From Oligoflexia bacterium (GTDB taxonomy: Bacteria; Bdellovibrionota; UBA1018), in the NCBI GenBank assembly GCA_023701205.1, contig JAMPXJ010000018.1, forward strand, positions 1 through 64,000: a DNA stretch of 64,000 nucleotides, given 5' to 3'. The notes below the pieces were generated by a model, which was not told where the DNA came from, did not search any database, and worked only from the letters and a program-made list of their open reading frames with translations. Positions 34,263-43,639 of this stretch are shown here, piece by piece; the stretch's first letter is position 1, and every line of letters starts with the position of its first letter. A program made the translations under genes and the position numbers.

Positions 34263-34393
34263 TTCCATGCTCCTTTCTCTTGTGACCGGGGCAGTCCCAA
34301 AGCAAGTGACGTGCCGCTAGGAAGCCGAGGATTTTCGGCGCGGCTGCTACTCGGAAGTCGGGCTGAGGGAGCGAGACCGGAATTCCCGGGCGG

Positions 34394-34897
34394 TCACGCC
34401 TTGCAAACTGCAAGTACCGCGTCAGAATGCCCGGTCACCTTCACCTTCGGGAATATCCTCGCGATCCGACCTTCCGGAGATATGACGAACGTGGTGCGCT
34501 CGATGCCCATGTACTTGCGGCCGTACATGGACTTCTGCTTCCACACCCCATAGGCTTCGCAGACCTCGCCCCGCGAGTCCGAGAGCAATGCGAAGCCGAG
34601 CTCGTGCTTTTCCTTGAATTTGCGGTGACTCTCCGCCGAATCCCGACTCACTCCGAGGATGACGGCGCCCTTGCGGCGAAAATCTCCCAGCGAGCTGTTG
34701 AAGTCGCATGCTTCCCGAGTGCAGCCCGAGGTCATGTCTTTCGGATAAAAATAGAGGACGACCGTCCTGCCCTGGAGGGATTTCAACCTCAGCTTCTCCC
34801 CCGAATCGCTTTCCAGCTCGAAATCGGGAGCGCGATCACCTTCCTTAAGCACCTTGGCGTTCGGCACTTTGACCTGAAGCAGTTTGGGTTTTGCCAT
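34394..34897 (-). CDS. bcp: Thiol peroxidase, BCP/PrxQ type
   Basis: Peroxiredoxin that reduces hydroperoxides with thioredoxin as donor. The 167 residues show GDRAPDFELESDSGE, the active site VLYFYPKDMTSGCTREACDF with peroxidatic cysteine and resolving cysteine five residues later (the two-cysteine PrxQ form), VSRDSAESHRKFKEKHEL and RTTFVISPEGRIARIF. An N-terminal extension of about 20 residues (MAKPKLLQVKVPNAKVLKEG) precedes the core. GGAG lies seven bases before the ATG. A single-gene unit between a secreted-protein gene and rlmI. Confidence 0.93.
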   Translation of the reverse strand: MAKPKLLQVKVPNAKVLKEGDRAPDFELESDSGEKLRLKSLQGRTVVLYFYPKDMTSGCTREACDFNSSLGDFRRKGAVILGVSRDSAESHRKFKEKHELGFALLSDSRGEVCEAYGVWKQKSMYGRKYMGIERTTFVISPEGRIARIFPKVKVTGHSDAVLAVCKA

Positions 34898-34964
34898 GAA
34901 GCTCTCCTACCGCTTCAAAGGTCCGTCGTCAACCCGGCCGGATTACCTAATTTGCGCTACCGGA

Positions 34965-36257
34965 TTACAATGCTCCGACCCAGCATTTGAGGTAACGGCC
35001 CTCAGGGAATTCCAGCAGCATCGGATGATCCGCCGACTGCGCGCCCCGGGCGATCCAACGCACGGGGCGGCGGTTGCGATAAGCCGCCTTGGAAAGAACC
35101 TGGATGAAGGACTCCTCCTCCAGCAGTCCCGAGCAGGAGCAGGAAACCACCGCGCCGCCATCCCGCACGATGCGGAAAACCTGGGTATTGAGCTGCAGAT
35201 AAGCGTGAGTCCCGACCGGGATATCCTTGCGCCCTTTGATGAGCGCGGGCGGGTCCGCGATCACGAGGTCGAAGCTGCCGGCGCCGATGGAGGCAAGCCC
35301 CTCCATGATGTCGGCGCGCACCGTTTCGCAGCGCGCGCCCTCGGCTTCGATGTTTTGCCGGGCGCGCTCGAGCGCCTGGGCGGAGGCATCCATCGCGACG
35401 ACTTCGACCTCGCGGCCCGCCTCGCGGAATGCGCGCGCCAGCTGCGTGCCCCATTGACCGACATAGCAAAAGAGATCGAGGATCCTCACGCGTCGCCCGT
35501 TCGCGGGAGCGAGGTGGCAAAGGCGCCGCGCCGCGAGCTGGATGTTGGCGGCCTGATCGAGGAAGAAGCCCGTCTTCTGGCCGCCCACCAGGTCCACCGC
35601 GAAGCTCACCGGCTTATCGCCGCGGCCGGCCGACGCGACCCGGATCCTGACGTTCGCGAGATCCAGCCCTTCGACGCTCTTCACGATGCGTGGTGCCTCC
35701 TCGTCGAGCCCCTCGAGTTTGCGAACGCTGAGGTCGTTGCGCAGCACGATCGCCGTGCGATCCCAGGAGATGCGGTCCGGCCCGGTCCCCGCGTACTCTT
35801 GCAGGAGCTCAGGCAGCGATTTGCTGATGCGGTCCGCGCCGGCGGTGTGAGCCTGCACCACGAAGACCTGCGCGTCCTCCAGCCGGAAGCGGTCCACGAC
35901 GAGGCCGGGCAGCCCGTCCGCCTCGCCGAAGCTCAGGCGATGGCTCAGTCCCGTAAGTCCGAGCGTCTCGCGCAGCCGGCCCGCGTCCGCGAGCGTCGCC
36001 ACCACGGCTTCGGGCCGGGTCGGATCCCCCTGCTCCTCTCGGCGGCTCATGGCACGGAAGGCAATCAGGGAATGAGGATTCCCGTAGCCACGCGCGAGGA
36101 ATTTCCCCGCCGCGTCCCGCAGCTCGACCGGTGCGCCAGGGAGGATCCCCTTGGGGCTTTCGGTCAGTTCGTTGGAATAAACCCAGGGATGCCCGCCGCG
36201 AAAACGGCGATCCGCCCCGGATTTCAGGCGCCAGACAGTCGAAGGAAGCTCACTCAT
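34965..36257 (-). CDS. rlmI: 23S rRNA m5C1962 methyltransferase RlmI-type
   Basis: SAM-dependent RNA methyltransferase. The 430 residues comprise an N-terminal PUA domain (about 10-90; RRFRGGHPWVYSNEL, then GAPVELRDAAGKFLARGYGN), an EEHEA-like middle segment (SFGEADGLPGLVVDRF), and a C-terminal Rossmann domain with VGGQKTGFFLDQAANI, ILDLFCYVGQWGTQLA, FDLVIADPPALIKG and SCSCSGLLEEE with the catalytic cysteines. ATG 36257 fits the family N-terminus; an in-frame ATG six codons upstream lacks support. Exact target position is inferred from family membership. Confidence 0.9.
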   Translation of the reverse strand: MSELPSTVWRLKSGADRRFRGGHPWVYSNELTESPKGILPGAPVELRDAAGKFLARGYGNPHSLIAFRAMSRREEQGDPTRPEAVVATLADAGRLRETLGLTGLSHRLSFGEADGLPGLVVDRFRLEDAQVFVVQAHTAGADRISKSLPELLQEYAGTGPDRISWDRTAIVLRNDLSVRKLEGLDEEAPRIVKSVEGLDLANVRIRVASAGRGDKPVSFAVDLVGGQKTGFFLDQAANIQLAARRLCHLAPANGRRVRILDLFCYVGQWGTQLARAFREAGREVEVVAMDASAQALERARQNIEAEGARCETVRADIMEGLASIGAGSFDLVIADPPALIKGRKDIPVGTHAYLQLNTQVFRIVRDGGAVVSCSCSGLLEEESFIQVLSKAAYRNRRPVRWIARGAQSADHPMLLEFPEGRYLKCWVGAL

Positions 36258-36340
36258 GCGTCCCGACCTTAGCATCCCCTGCCGGAAAGGGGCAAGAATC
36301 GAGCATTTCCCACGCCTCCCCGCCCAGGTAAGATGGCTCC

Positions 36341-37873
36341 ATGAGCTGGCCTGTCTTGAATTGGAAAGAGCTCGCGCGGCTGGTGGCGGGGATCGGCGAC
36401 CGCGTCGTGGGACTGCACCTCGAGCGCATCGTCGTTCCGGAACGACCGCGCTTTCCGTCGGGCTATCTCAAGGGCGAATGGGTGCTGCGGTTCAGCGGAC
36501 GCGGCGGCGACGCGGAGCTGCTCATCAGCGTGCGGCCGCGGCATCCCGGAGTCGCGCTCCTTCCGGCCAAGGGACCGCGCGCAGCGCCCGAAGGCACGCG
36601 ATCCGCTTTCGATCTGGCGCTCTCCAAGAGGCTGCGCGGCGCCAGACTGCTCGCCCTCGAGGCGCTCCCGCGCGAGCGCACGGTCGTGCTGTGGTTCGCT
36701 TCGGATTCGCCCGAATTCGCGCGGCTCGGGCTGGCGCTGAACCTGATCCCCGCGGTGCCGGAGGCGATCCTGTTCGGCGAGACGCCCTCGGCCCCTTATC
36801 CGGTCCTCGCCCGGAGCCGGCCAAAAGGTTCCGAACAGTATATCTTCCCCGATGGGGCAAAGGCGCCCCCCTCACCCGAGGTGCGCGAAACGCTCGTGGA
36901 CCAGCCTCACTCGTATGCCGCCGTCCTGGAAACCTCGCTCCAAGCCGAGGCGTTCTCCCAGCGACTGGTGGCGGCGCAACGTGCGCAGCGGGAGCTGCTG
37001 TCGCAGGCGCGCGAACGCATCCGCCAGAACGAGACTTCCGTCCGCGAGGGCGAAAACGAGCCCGACTGGCAGCGCTACGGCGACCTGCTGAAAGCCACGC
37101 TGGGCCAGCCACCTCCGCTCGAGCAGCGCGCGGGCACGTGGTTCCGGCGGCTTCCCGACTATTTCGCCGAGGAAGAAGGCATCTTCGCCGAGCTGCCCTG
37201 CGATCCCAAGCTCTCGCCCCAGGCGCAAACGGAGAAATTCTACCAGCTCGCCCGCCGCAAGCAGCGCCGCATTTCCGAAGCCCGCGCGCGGCTCGAGGAC
37301 CTCCGGGGGCTCGCGGCGCGGCTCGAGAAGTCGCTCGAGATCGCGCCTCCCGAGGGAGACTGGGAGGCGCTTTCGCGGCTCGAAAAAACAGCCGGCCTCC
37401 AGCCGGAACCGACCGCAGCGGCGGGCCGCGGCGCTCCGAAGAAACACAAAACCGCCTGGCTGGGCAGGAGCTTCGTCTCCCAGGACGGCTGGGCCATCTG
37501 GGTCGGGCGGAGCAAGGACGAGAACCTCGAGCTCACCTTCAAGCACGCGCGCGGCAACGATCTCTGGATGCACGTGCGCGGACGCCCGGGCGCGCATGCG
37601 GTCATCCCGGTGCAGCCCGGCAAGTCCGTGCCGCTGGAGACGCTGCTCGATGCGGCGGCGCTCACGGTGTATTACAGCGGCGGGGAAAAATGGGGCAAGA
37701 CCGAGGTGGATTACACCTTGAAGAAGCACGTCAAGCGCATCAAGGATTCCACCGAAGCCAGCTACACCCATAACAAGACGCTCATCATCGAGCCCGATGG
37801 CGCGCGCCTCAAGCGCCTGCTCGCCTCGCGGCCGTCGGAAGAAGGAAAAGAAAAAGAGAGGAAAGGGAAATGA
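36341..37873 (+). CDS. rqcH: NFACT/RqcH family ribosome quality-control protein
   Basis: Bacterial relative of Rqc2/NEMF. Such proteins bind tRNA on stalled 50S subunits and add C-terminal alanine tails to stuck peptides. The 510 residues show an NFACT-N-like domain (about 1-200; SAFDLALSKRLRGARLL), a long charged coiled-coil (about 200-345; repeated AQRELLSQARERIRQNE and RISEARARLEDLRGL), and the NFACT-R domain (about 385-495) with ARGNDLWMHVRGRPGAHAVI, VYYSGGEKWGKTEVDYT and HNKTLIIEP. The very arginine/glutamate-rich body matches this family. A DUF167 gene starts two bases after the stop. Confidence 0.87.
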   Translation: MSWPVLNWKELARLVAGIGDRVVGLHLERIVVPERPRFPSGYLKGEWVLRFSGRGGDAELLISVRPRHPGVALLPAKGPRAAPEGTRSAFDLALSKRLRGARLLALEALPRERTVVLWFASDSPEFARLGLALNLIPAVPEAILFGETPSAPYPVLARSRPKGSEQYIFPDGAKAPPSPEVRETLVDQPHSYAAVLETSLQAEAFSQRLVAAQRAQRELLSQARERIRQNETSVREGENEPDWQRYGDLLKATLGQPPPLEQRAGTWFRRLPDYFAEEEGIFAELPCDPKLSPQAQTEKFYQLARRKQRRISEARARLEDLRGLAARLEKSLEIAPPEGDWEALSRLEKTAGLQPEPTAAAGRGAPKKHKTAWLGRSFVSQDGWAIWVGRSKDENLELTFKHARGNDLWMHVRGRPGAHAVIPVQPGKSVPLETLLDAAALTVYYSGGEKWGKTEVDYTLKKHVKRIKDSTEASYTHNKTLIIEPDGARLKRLLASRPSEEGKEKERKGK

Positions 37874-37874
37874 G

Positions 37875-38168
37875 ATGAGCTGGCTGGAGCAGACCCGCGA
37901 AGGACTCGTGCTGCATCTTTACATCCAGCCCAAGGCCTCGAAAAGCGCCGTGCAGGGGCTTCATGGCGAGCCCCCGCGCCTGCGGGTGCGCGTGGCCGCG
38001 CCGCCGGTCGAAGGCGAGGCCAACGAGGAGCTGCTGCGCTTCCTCAAGAAAACGGTTCGGATCGCCGGCGCGCGCTTCGAGCTTCTGCGCGGGAGCACTT
38101 CCAAGACGAAAGACGTCCTGTGCACGGGCGCGACGGCGGAGCAGCTTCGGAGCGCTCTGCTACCGTAA
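37875..38168 (+). CDS. YggU/DUF167 family protein
   Basis: A 97-residue single-domain protein of the DUF167 (YggU) family, role unknown. Signature features are the strand-helix start GLVLHLYIQPKASKSAVQGLHG, PPRLRVRVAAPPVEGEANEELLRFLKKTV with the conserved PPVEGEAN, and LLRGSTSKTKDVL. ATG 37875 has AAAGGGA upstream and follows the rqcH stop after one base, so the two are co-translated. The stop codon is inside the terminator sequence of the opposite strand. Confidence 0.9.
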   Translation: MSWLEQTREGLVLHLYIQPKASKSAVQGLHGEPPRLRVRVAAPPVEGEANEELLRFLKKTVRIAGARFELLRGSTSKTKDVLCTGATAEQLRSALLP

Positions 38169-38197
38169 AAAAAAAGGCCACATCGGAAGATGCGGCC
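38167..38197 (-). terminator. Rho-independent terminator of the ftsK-cca transcript
   Basis: On the minus strand GGCCGCATC-TTCC-GATGTGGCC (nine pairs, one G-U) is followed by nine uridines. It lies 139 bases past the cca stop. It may also act as the 3' boundary for the plus-strand rqcH-yggU pair, although that strand lacks a downstream U-run. Confidence 0.8.
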
Positions 38198-38335
38198 CGA
38201 CTCCGGCGCATGAGATCGGGGGGCGCGCCGCTGTCCGTCCCCATTGTTAGCAGAAACACGCCGTCTCCCGGGCCAGGGATCGCCGAGGTCGCCTCCTTCG
38301 GTACCCGGCGAGCGTTCCGGTGCACCGGCGCGGTA

Positions 38336-39661
38336 CTATTTCACGAAATGGCGAACGACGTACTCGAGCGCCTCTTCCTTGGTCGCGAGCTTGCGCTCGA
38401 GCGCGAGGTCCTCGATCGTGCGCAGGATCTCCGAGAAGCCGGGACCGGGCTGCAGCCCGAGCTGGATCAGGTCCTCGCCGTCAATCAGGCGCGGCAGCTC
38501 GCGCGAGGCCCCTTTGCGCAGCTCCGAGAGGCGCGAGGCGCAGAACTCATGAAAAGCGAGGTTCCCGTCCGAGGCGAGCGCATCAGCCTGGTGCACGGCG
38601 AGGAGTTCCTCGAAATGCGGCTGCCGCAGGAAACGACCCAGCGTCGACTCGCGCATCTGGAAGACGTCCTTGAACTTCAGGTGATCCTGAACCAGCGCCA
38701 CGATCCGGTCGATCTCCGAGCGCGACATCTTCAGGCGCGTTCCGATCGAGAAGGCGAGCTTTCCGCCATCGGTCTCGTGCCCGTTGAAGTTCTTGCCGGC
38801 GCTGCGCTTGGCCGCGCCGGGCTTGCCCACGTCGTGAAGCAGGGCGCCCCAGGCCAAGGTCACCGAACGCTCCGGGTTCCGCCGCTCGAGCCACTGCAGC
38901 GTCCGGAGCGTATGAGTCCACACATCCCCTTCGGGGTGGAAAACCGCCGACTGCTCGACACCATGAAGCGCCTCGATCTCGGGGAGCACGACACGAAGCA
39001 GCCCGAGCCGCGAAAGCGTTGCGAGCGCCTCGTGCGGCCGCGGCCCCCGCAGCATCGCCGTGAGCTCGTCACGCACGCGTTCGCCGCTGATGCGCGCGAG
39101 GAGCTTCGCATTCGCGCGGATGGCTTCGGCGGTTTCCGCCTCGAGCTCAAAGCCCAGGCGCACGGCGAAGCGCACCGCCCGGAGCAGCCGCAGCGCATCC
39201 TCGCGGAAACGCTCGCGCGGCTCGCCGATGGCCCGGATCACGCGGTCCTTGAGATCCTGCATCCCGCCCGCGGCGTCGAGGATCCGGGAGCTTTTCGGGT
39301 CGAAAAAAAGCGAGTTCACCGTGAAATCGCGGCGCCGCGCGTCCTCCGCCGGGCCCGCGAAACGCACGCCTCGCGGATGCCTATGATCTTCCCCGTATTC
39401 CAGATCCTCGCGGAAGGTGGCGATCTCGAGGAACTCCGCCCCTTTCTCGCGCGCCTCCGGAGGCACCGGGATCTTGAGCACGCCGAAGGCCTTGCCCACG
39501 GTGACCGCATCAGGAAAAAGCCGGCAAAGCTCGGCCGGGCTCGCGCTGGTGGCGATGTCGTGGTCCTTCAGCGGGACGCCGAGCAGGAAATCCCGCACGC
39601 TGCCACCCACGATGTAAGCGACGTGGCCCGCGTCATCCAGCCTCTGGAGCGCGTCCCTCAC
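38336..39661 (-). CDS. CCA-adding enzyme / poly(A) polymerase family protein with HD domain
   Basis: Class II nucleotidyltransferase acting on tRNA 3' ends (or poly(A) tails), about 441 residues. The N-terminal head has YIVGGSVRDFLLGVPLKDHDIATSA (catalytic aspartates DHD), RRRDFTVNSLFFDP, and EDALRLLRAVRFAVRLGFELE. The C-terminal half carries an HD phosphohydrolase-like domain, ALLHDVGKPGAA with FNGHETDGG. CCA-adding and poly(A) activities cannot be separated with confidence by eye. The start is uncertain: GTG 39661 begins just before the conserved core, while non-standard codons closer to 39690 would add about ten residues. It follows the small exported protein gene and ftsK on the same strand. 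Confidence 0.83.
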   Translation of the reverse strand: MRDALQRLDDAGHVAYIVGGSVRDFLLGVPLKDHDIATSASPAELCRLFPDAVTVGKAFGVLKIPVPPEAREKGAEFLEIATFREDLEYGEDHRHPRGVRFAGPAEDARRRDFTVNSLFFDPKSSRILDAAGGMQDLKDRVIRAIGEPRERFREDALRLLRAVRFAVRLGFELEAETAEAIRANAKLLARISGERVRDELTAMLRGPRPHEALATLSRLGLLRVVLPEIEALHGVEQSAVFHPEGDVWTHTLRTLQWLERRNPERSVTLAWGALLHDVGKPGAAKRSAGKNFNGHETDGGKLAFSIGTRLKMSRSEIDRIVALVQDHLKFKDVFQMRESTLGRFLRQPHFEELLAVHQADALASDGNLAFHEFCASRLSELRKGASRELPRLIDGEDLIQLGLQPGPGFSEILRTIEDLALERKLATKEEALEYVVRHFVK

Positions 39662-39686
39662 GTGCCCCGGCAGCGGGAAAGGACGT

Positions 39687-39950
39687 TCAATCCGGATCCA
39701 CTTCGAGGGGCTCGCCGTTGAGCTGGTAGTGGCTTTTGATGACGGTGTTCGCCTCGAAGCGATCGAGGGCTTCGGTGCCTTCAGCTTCCTTTTCACGCGA
39801 TCGCTTGCCTTTCGCCGGACGGACGTTTTTCTTCGGCGCCGCCTCGGCCGGCGCGACAGGCGCGGCCGGTGCGGTGACACCTTCGGCCCGGAGTCCGCTC
39901 CAGGCCAGGAGTCCCGCGAAGAAACCCAGTGAAAAAACGACCACCCGCAT
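39687..39950 (-). CDS. Small alanine/proline-rich exported protein
   Basis: Eighty-seven residues: an N-terminal signal or anchor helix (MRVVVFSLGFFAGLLAWSGLRA), an alanine/proline stretch (VTAPAAPVAPAEAAP), a basic segment (KKNVRPAKGKRSREKE), and a short C-terminal motif NTVIKSHYQLNGEPLEVDPD. Not a recognised family. TGAGGTGA lies just before the ATG. It sits three bases after ftsK and immediately before cca, so it is embedded in that operon. Confidence 0.65.
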   Translation of the reverse strand: MRVVVFSLGFFAGLLAWSGLRAEGVTAPAAPVAPAEAAPKKNVRPAKGKRSREKEAEGTEALDRFEANTVIKSHYQLNGEPLEVDPD

Positions 39951-39953
39951 GAC

Positions 39954-42623
39954 TCACCTCAACAGGACTTCGCGGGGACGCGCGCCGTCGGCCGGGCCGA
40001 CGATCCCGCGAAGCTCCATCGTTTCTATCATGCGGGCCGCGCGATTGTAACCGACCTTGAGGTGCCGCTGCAGGAAGCTCGCCGAGGCATGGCCCGAGCG
40101 CTTGACCAGCTCCACGGCCTCTTCCCAGAGCTCGTCGGACTCATCCTCGCCGTCCGCCCCGTCGCCTTCCTCATCGTCGTCCGTCTCGAGCAGGATCTCG
40201 TCGCGATAAGCGGGCTTGCCCTGGCTCTTGAGGAACGCGGTGATCTTGCCGATCTCCTCGTCGTCCACGAGCGCGCCGTGCAGGCGAAGGAGCTGGGAGA
40301 TCCCGGGCGGGATGAAAAGCATGTCGCCGTGACCGAGGAGCCGCTCGGCCCCCGCGCGGTCCAGGATCGTCTTGGAGTCCACGTAGCTCGCCAGCTGGAA
40401 GGAAAGCCGCGACGGCAGGTTGGCCTTGATCAGGCCGGTGATGACGTCGGTGGAAGGGCGCTGGGTCGCGATCACGAGGTGGATGCCCGCGGCGCGCGCC
40501 TTCTGGGCGATGCGCGCGATGGAGACCTCGACCTCCTTGCGCGCGACCATCATGAGATCCGCGAGCTCGTCGATGATGATCACGATATAGGGAAGCTTGC
40601 CCACGCGTGGCGCCCCTGACTCGTCGGGCTCGAAGGCCTCGATCCAGTCGGAGCCGCTCTGGGGCACGGCCGTCTCGGATTGATTCTCCTCCGCAAGCAG
40701 CAGATCGTGCACGACGTCCGCGCCCATCTCTTCCACTTTCTGGTTGAAGCCGGCGAGGTTGCGCGCGCCCATCTTGGCCAGGATCCGGTAGCGACGCTCC
40801 ATCTCGCGGACCGCCCATTTCAGCGCGGTCGAGGCATGCTTGGGGTCATCCACGACCGGAAGCAGCAAATGCGGGATGTCCTGGTAGGAGCGGAACTCGA
40901 TGAACTTCGGATCGATCAGGATCATCCGCAGCTCATCGGGCGTGAAGCGGTAGAATAGCGAGCAGATCAGCCCGTTCATGAACACCGACTTGCCCGAGCC
41001 CGTCTGGCCGGCGCAAAGCAGGTGGGGCATGCGCGCCAGGTCCGAAAGATAGCACTGACCGGCGATGTCCTTGCCCATCACGACCGGGATCGCGTGCCGG
41101 TGACCGTAGAAGTCCGGGTGCTGCAGGAACTCCCGCACGTACACCGTCTCGCGATGGTCGCTCGGGATCTCGATGCCCACGACCGACTTGCCGGGGAGCG
41201 GCGCGAGAATTCGCACGCTCTGGGCCGAGAGCGCCATCGAGAGATCGTCCGCCAGCGCGGCGATGCGCGAGACCTTCACGCCGGGGCCGGGCTTGAACTC
41301 GTAAAGCGTGATCACGGGCCCCGGGCGCACGGCGGTCACCTCGCCGTCGATCCCGAAGTCGGCGAACTTCTGCTTGAGGATCTGCGAATTGGCGATGAGC
41401 TTTTCCTTGTCGTAGGTGGACTCCGCCTTGGGCGGCTTGCGCAGGAATTCCACGGTCGGGAGCTTCCAGTTGCCCCGCTTGGTCGGGCGACGCGAGGCGA
41501 GCTTCGCGGCGGCCTTGGCCGCGATCGAAGGCTTCTGCTCGGCGTGCATCAGCGCGCCGGCGGTGGCGCCGGCGGGTGCCTTCTCGTGCGGCAGGATCGC
41601 CGGGGCCTTGCCGGCACCCGAGGCGTCGACGGGAGCCGGAGGCAGGCCGTTTTCGAGCTCCGGAAGCGCATTGGGTCGGCTATCCATCGGCCCGGGCCTC
41701 GAGGCATCCTTGAGCTCGGGAAGCTCGGCATCTTCGCTTTCGTCGTCGTGTTTCGAGGCGATCTCGGGAATGTTCGGGAGCTTGAGCTGCTTGGCGCCCT
41801 TCGGCACGCCGGCTTCGACCACCTCGGCGCCCACCGTGATTTCACGTTTGCCCGTCCCCGCCTCCACCGCCGCCGTCGCGGCCATGCGCTCTTTCGCGCG
41901 GCTAATGGCGCCCTCGATGAGCTTCTGCAGGAAATCCCCCGCCGCATGGGCGCCGCGCATCGCGAGGAGTCCCAGCAGGTAGATGACATACGTGCTCACG
42001 AGGCGGAACACGCGCCAGGAGACAGCGGAGACGAAGCGGATCACGGCCGCCCCCATGCGCGCCACGCTGAGCGGCGTCGAAAGCGCCAGGGCGATGCAGA
42101 AAACCAGAAGCGAGACGATTGACGAGCCCAGCGGGTTGAACTGCCGGACCAGCAGGTCCGCGACCCACGCGCCGAAGGCGCCGCCGGTCAGGATCAGCGT
42201 GCCGGCGTAAGGCCAGTATTTCCATTGCAGCGACAGGAAAACCGTCAGCGACATCACCGCGACGGTCATCCCGCCCAGGGTCCCGACCACGCGAACCGTG
42301 CCTTCGCGCTTGTGGACCGCGGCGGCGATGAAGAAGAACGCCGCCGGAATCAGGAAGCCCCCCATTCCGAAGGCCTGAAGAACCAGCGACGCGAGGTAAG
42401 CCCCCACCCGGCCGCACGCGTTCTGCGCCTCGCCCGTATTATTGCTGAAAAGCGAGGGATCCGCCGGCGCGTAGGTGACGAGCGCGAAAACGAGAAAGAT
42501 GCTGAAGGCGAACGTGACGATGCTGCTGACTTCCGTGAGCGGCGTCTTGACGCTTTTCTTTTTCTGGGCACTTGCGTTAGGCGCCCAACTTCCATGTCGG
42601 TTTTCCATTCTCCTATGGTACAT
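39954..42623 (-). CDS. ftsK: DNA translocase FtsK/SpoIIIE
   Basis: Septum-located DNA pump that clears and dimer-resolves chromosomes at division. The 889 residues contain four N-terminal membrane helices (about 30-200), a charged and proline/alanine-rich linker (about 260-400), the alpha/beta motor with Walker A GQTGSGKSVFMNGLI (about 540) and Walker B YIVIIIDELADLMMV (about 685), followed by QKARAAGIHLVIATQRPS. The C-terminal gamma winged helix (GHASASFLQRHLKVGYNRAARMIE) recognises KOPS-type signals. ATG 42623 or 42608 could be the start; neither has an ideal ribosome site. Divergent from the ROK gene with only eight bases between. Confidence 0.95.
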   Translation of the reverse strand: MYHRRMENRHGSWAPNASAQKKKSVKTPLTEVSSIVTFAFSIFLVFALVTYAPADPSLFSNNTGEAQNACGRVGAYLASLVLQAFGMGGFLIPAAFFFIAAAVHKREGTVRVVGTLGGMTVAVMSLTVFLSLQWKYWPYAGTLILTGGAFGAWVADLLVRQFNPLGSSIVSLLVFCIALALSTPLSVARMGAAVIRFVSAVSWRVFRLVSTYVIYLLGLLAMRGAHAAGDFLQKLIEGAISRAKERMAATAAVEAGTGKREITVGAEVVEAGVPKGAKQLKLPNIPEIASKHDDESEDAELPELKDASRPGPMDSRPNALPELENGLPPAPVDASGAGKAPAILPHEKAPAGATAGALMHAEQKPSIAAKAAAKLASRRPTKRGNWKLPTVEFLRKPPKAESTYDKEKLIANSQILKQKFADFGIDGEVTAVRPGPVITLYEFKPGPGVKVSRIAALADDLSMALSAQSVRILAPLPGKSVVGIEIPSDHRETVYVREFLQHPDFYGHRHAIPVVMGKDIAGQCYLSDLARMPHLLCAGQTGSGKSVFMNGLICSLFYRFTPDELRMILIDPKFIEFRSYQDIPHLLLPVVDDPKHASTALKWAVREMERRYRILAKMGARNLAGFNQKVEEMGADVVHDLLLAEENQSETAVPQSGSDWIEAFEPDESGAPRVGKLPYIVIIIDELADLMMVARKEVEVSIARIAQKARAAGIHLVIATQRPSTDVITGLIKANLPSRLSFQLASYVDSKTILDRAGAERLLGHGDMLFIPPGISQLLRLHGALVDDEEIGKITAFLKSQGKPAYRDEILLETDDDEEGDGADGEDESDELWEEAVELVKRSGHASASFLQRHLKVGYNRAARMIETMELRGIVGPADGARPREVLLR

Positions 42624-42631
42624 GGGGTTTC

Positions 42632-43639
42632 ATGGCACAGAAAGTCCCCCAAAGGTTTTTGGCCTACGATCTCGGCGGCACGAAGGTTGCGGTCGGGATC
42701 GTCACCGCCAGCGGAAAAGTGCTCGAAGAGGTTCGCGAGCCCGTGGTGATCGAGAAAGGCAAGGCGGCGGTGGTCCGCCAGCTCGCCGAGCTCGGTCAGG
42801 GGCTGCTCAAACGCCATCGCGGCATCCGCCGTGTGGGCATGGCGTCGGCGGGCCCTTTGGATCCCGCGACGGGAATGCTGCTGGATCCCACCAATTTCAC
42901 GAGTATCCAGGGCAGCTGGGGAAAAACCCCGATCGCGCGCCTCCTGGGCGCGAAGCTCCGCCTCCCCGTCACGCTCGAGAACGACGCTGCCGCCGCGATC
43001 CTCGCCGAACACTGGGTAGGGGCGGCGCGCGGCTACGACAACGCCATGATTTTGACGCTCGGAACGGGACTGGGTACCGGAATCCTCTGCAATGGCGAGC
43101 TTCTCCGGGCCGGCCAGGGCCTGCATCCGGAAGCCGGGCACCTGATCCTGCGCGCCGGCGACGAGTCCGCACCCTGCGGCTGCGGAAATCTCGGCTGCGC
43201 CGAAGCGTTCCTTTCTGGGCGCAACTTCGCGCGCCGGGTGCGCCCGCGTTTCGCCGATCCCACCCTCACGGCCAAGGACATCGCGGAGCTGGCTCGTGGC
43301 GGCGATCCGCGCGCGCTGGCCGCTTTCGACGAGTACTCCTCGATCATGGCCACGGCGATCCACAATTACGCCGTCATCTACGCTCCGGAAATGGTGGTAC
43401 TCACGGGGAGCTTCGCGGCCGCGTCCGACCTCTTCCTCAAATCGACCCGGGAGCGCCTCAAAGCACTGCTGGCGCGCCGGCGGGTGGGGGTGGATCTTCT
43501 TCCGAAGCTCGTGATCTCCAAACTCGACAACCAGGCCGGCCTCATTGGCGGCGCATTCGTCGCCCGGCAGGCCGCCCTCCGGGGCGAGCCCAAAGACAGC
43601 CGCGACGTCAAAGCGGGAAATTCACGCCGAGTCCGATGA
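42632..43639 (+). CDS. ROK family sugar kinase (glucokinase-like)
   Basis: Cytoplasmic sugar kinase of 335 residues. ATP-site phosphate 1 motif LAYDLGGTKVAVGIV at the N-terminus, ENDAAAAILAEHWVGAARG with the catalytic aspartate, LGTGLGTGI, the substrate/zinc histidine in HPEAGHLIL, and the ROK zinc motif CGCGNLGCAEAF. Glucose is the usual substrate for this branch, but N-acetylmannosamine or other sugars cannot be excluded. No DNA-binding N-terminus, so it is an enzyme and not a ROK repressor. The 3' end overlaps the convergent outer-membrane-type gene by 32 bases. Confidence 0.88.
   Translation: MAQKVPQRFLAYDLGGTKVAVGIVTASGKVLEEVREPVVIEKGKAAVVRQLAELGQGLLKRHRGIRRVGMASAGPLDPATGMLLDPTNFTSIQGSWGKTPIARLLGAKLRLPVTLENDAAAAILAEHWVGAARGYDNAMILTLGTGLGTGILCNGELLRAGQGLHPEAGHLILRAGDESAPCGCGNLGCAEAFLSGRNFARRVRPRFADPTLTAKDIAELARGGDPRALAAFDEYSSIMATAIHNYAVIYAPEMVVLTGSFAAASDLFLKSTRERLKALLARRRVGVDLLPKLVISKLDNQAGLIGGAFVARQAALRGEPKDSRDVKAGNSRRVR

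Noticed and set aside
38169..38335. Small gene between yggU and cca
   Set aside because: Only the terminator and short frames without ribosome sites are present.
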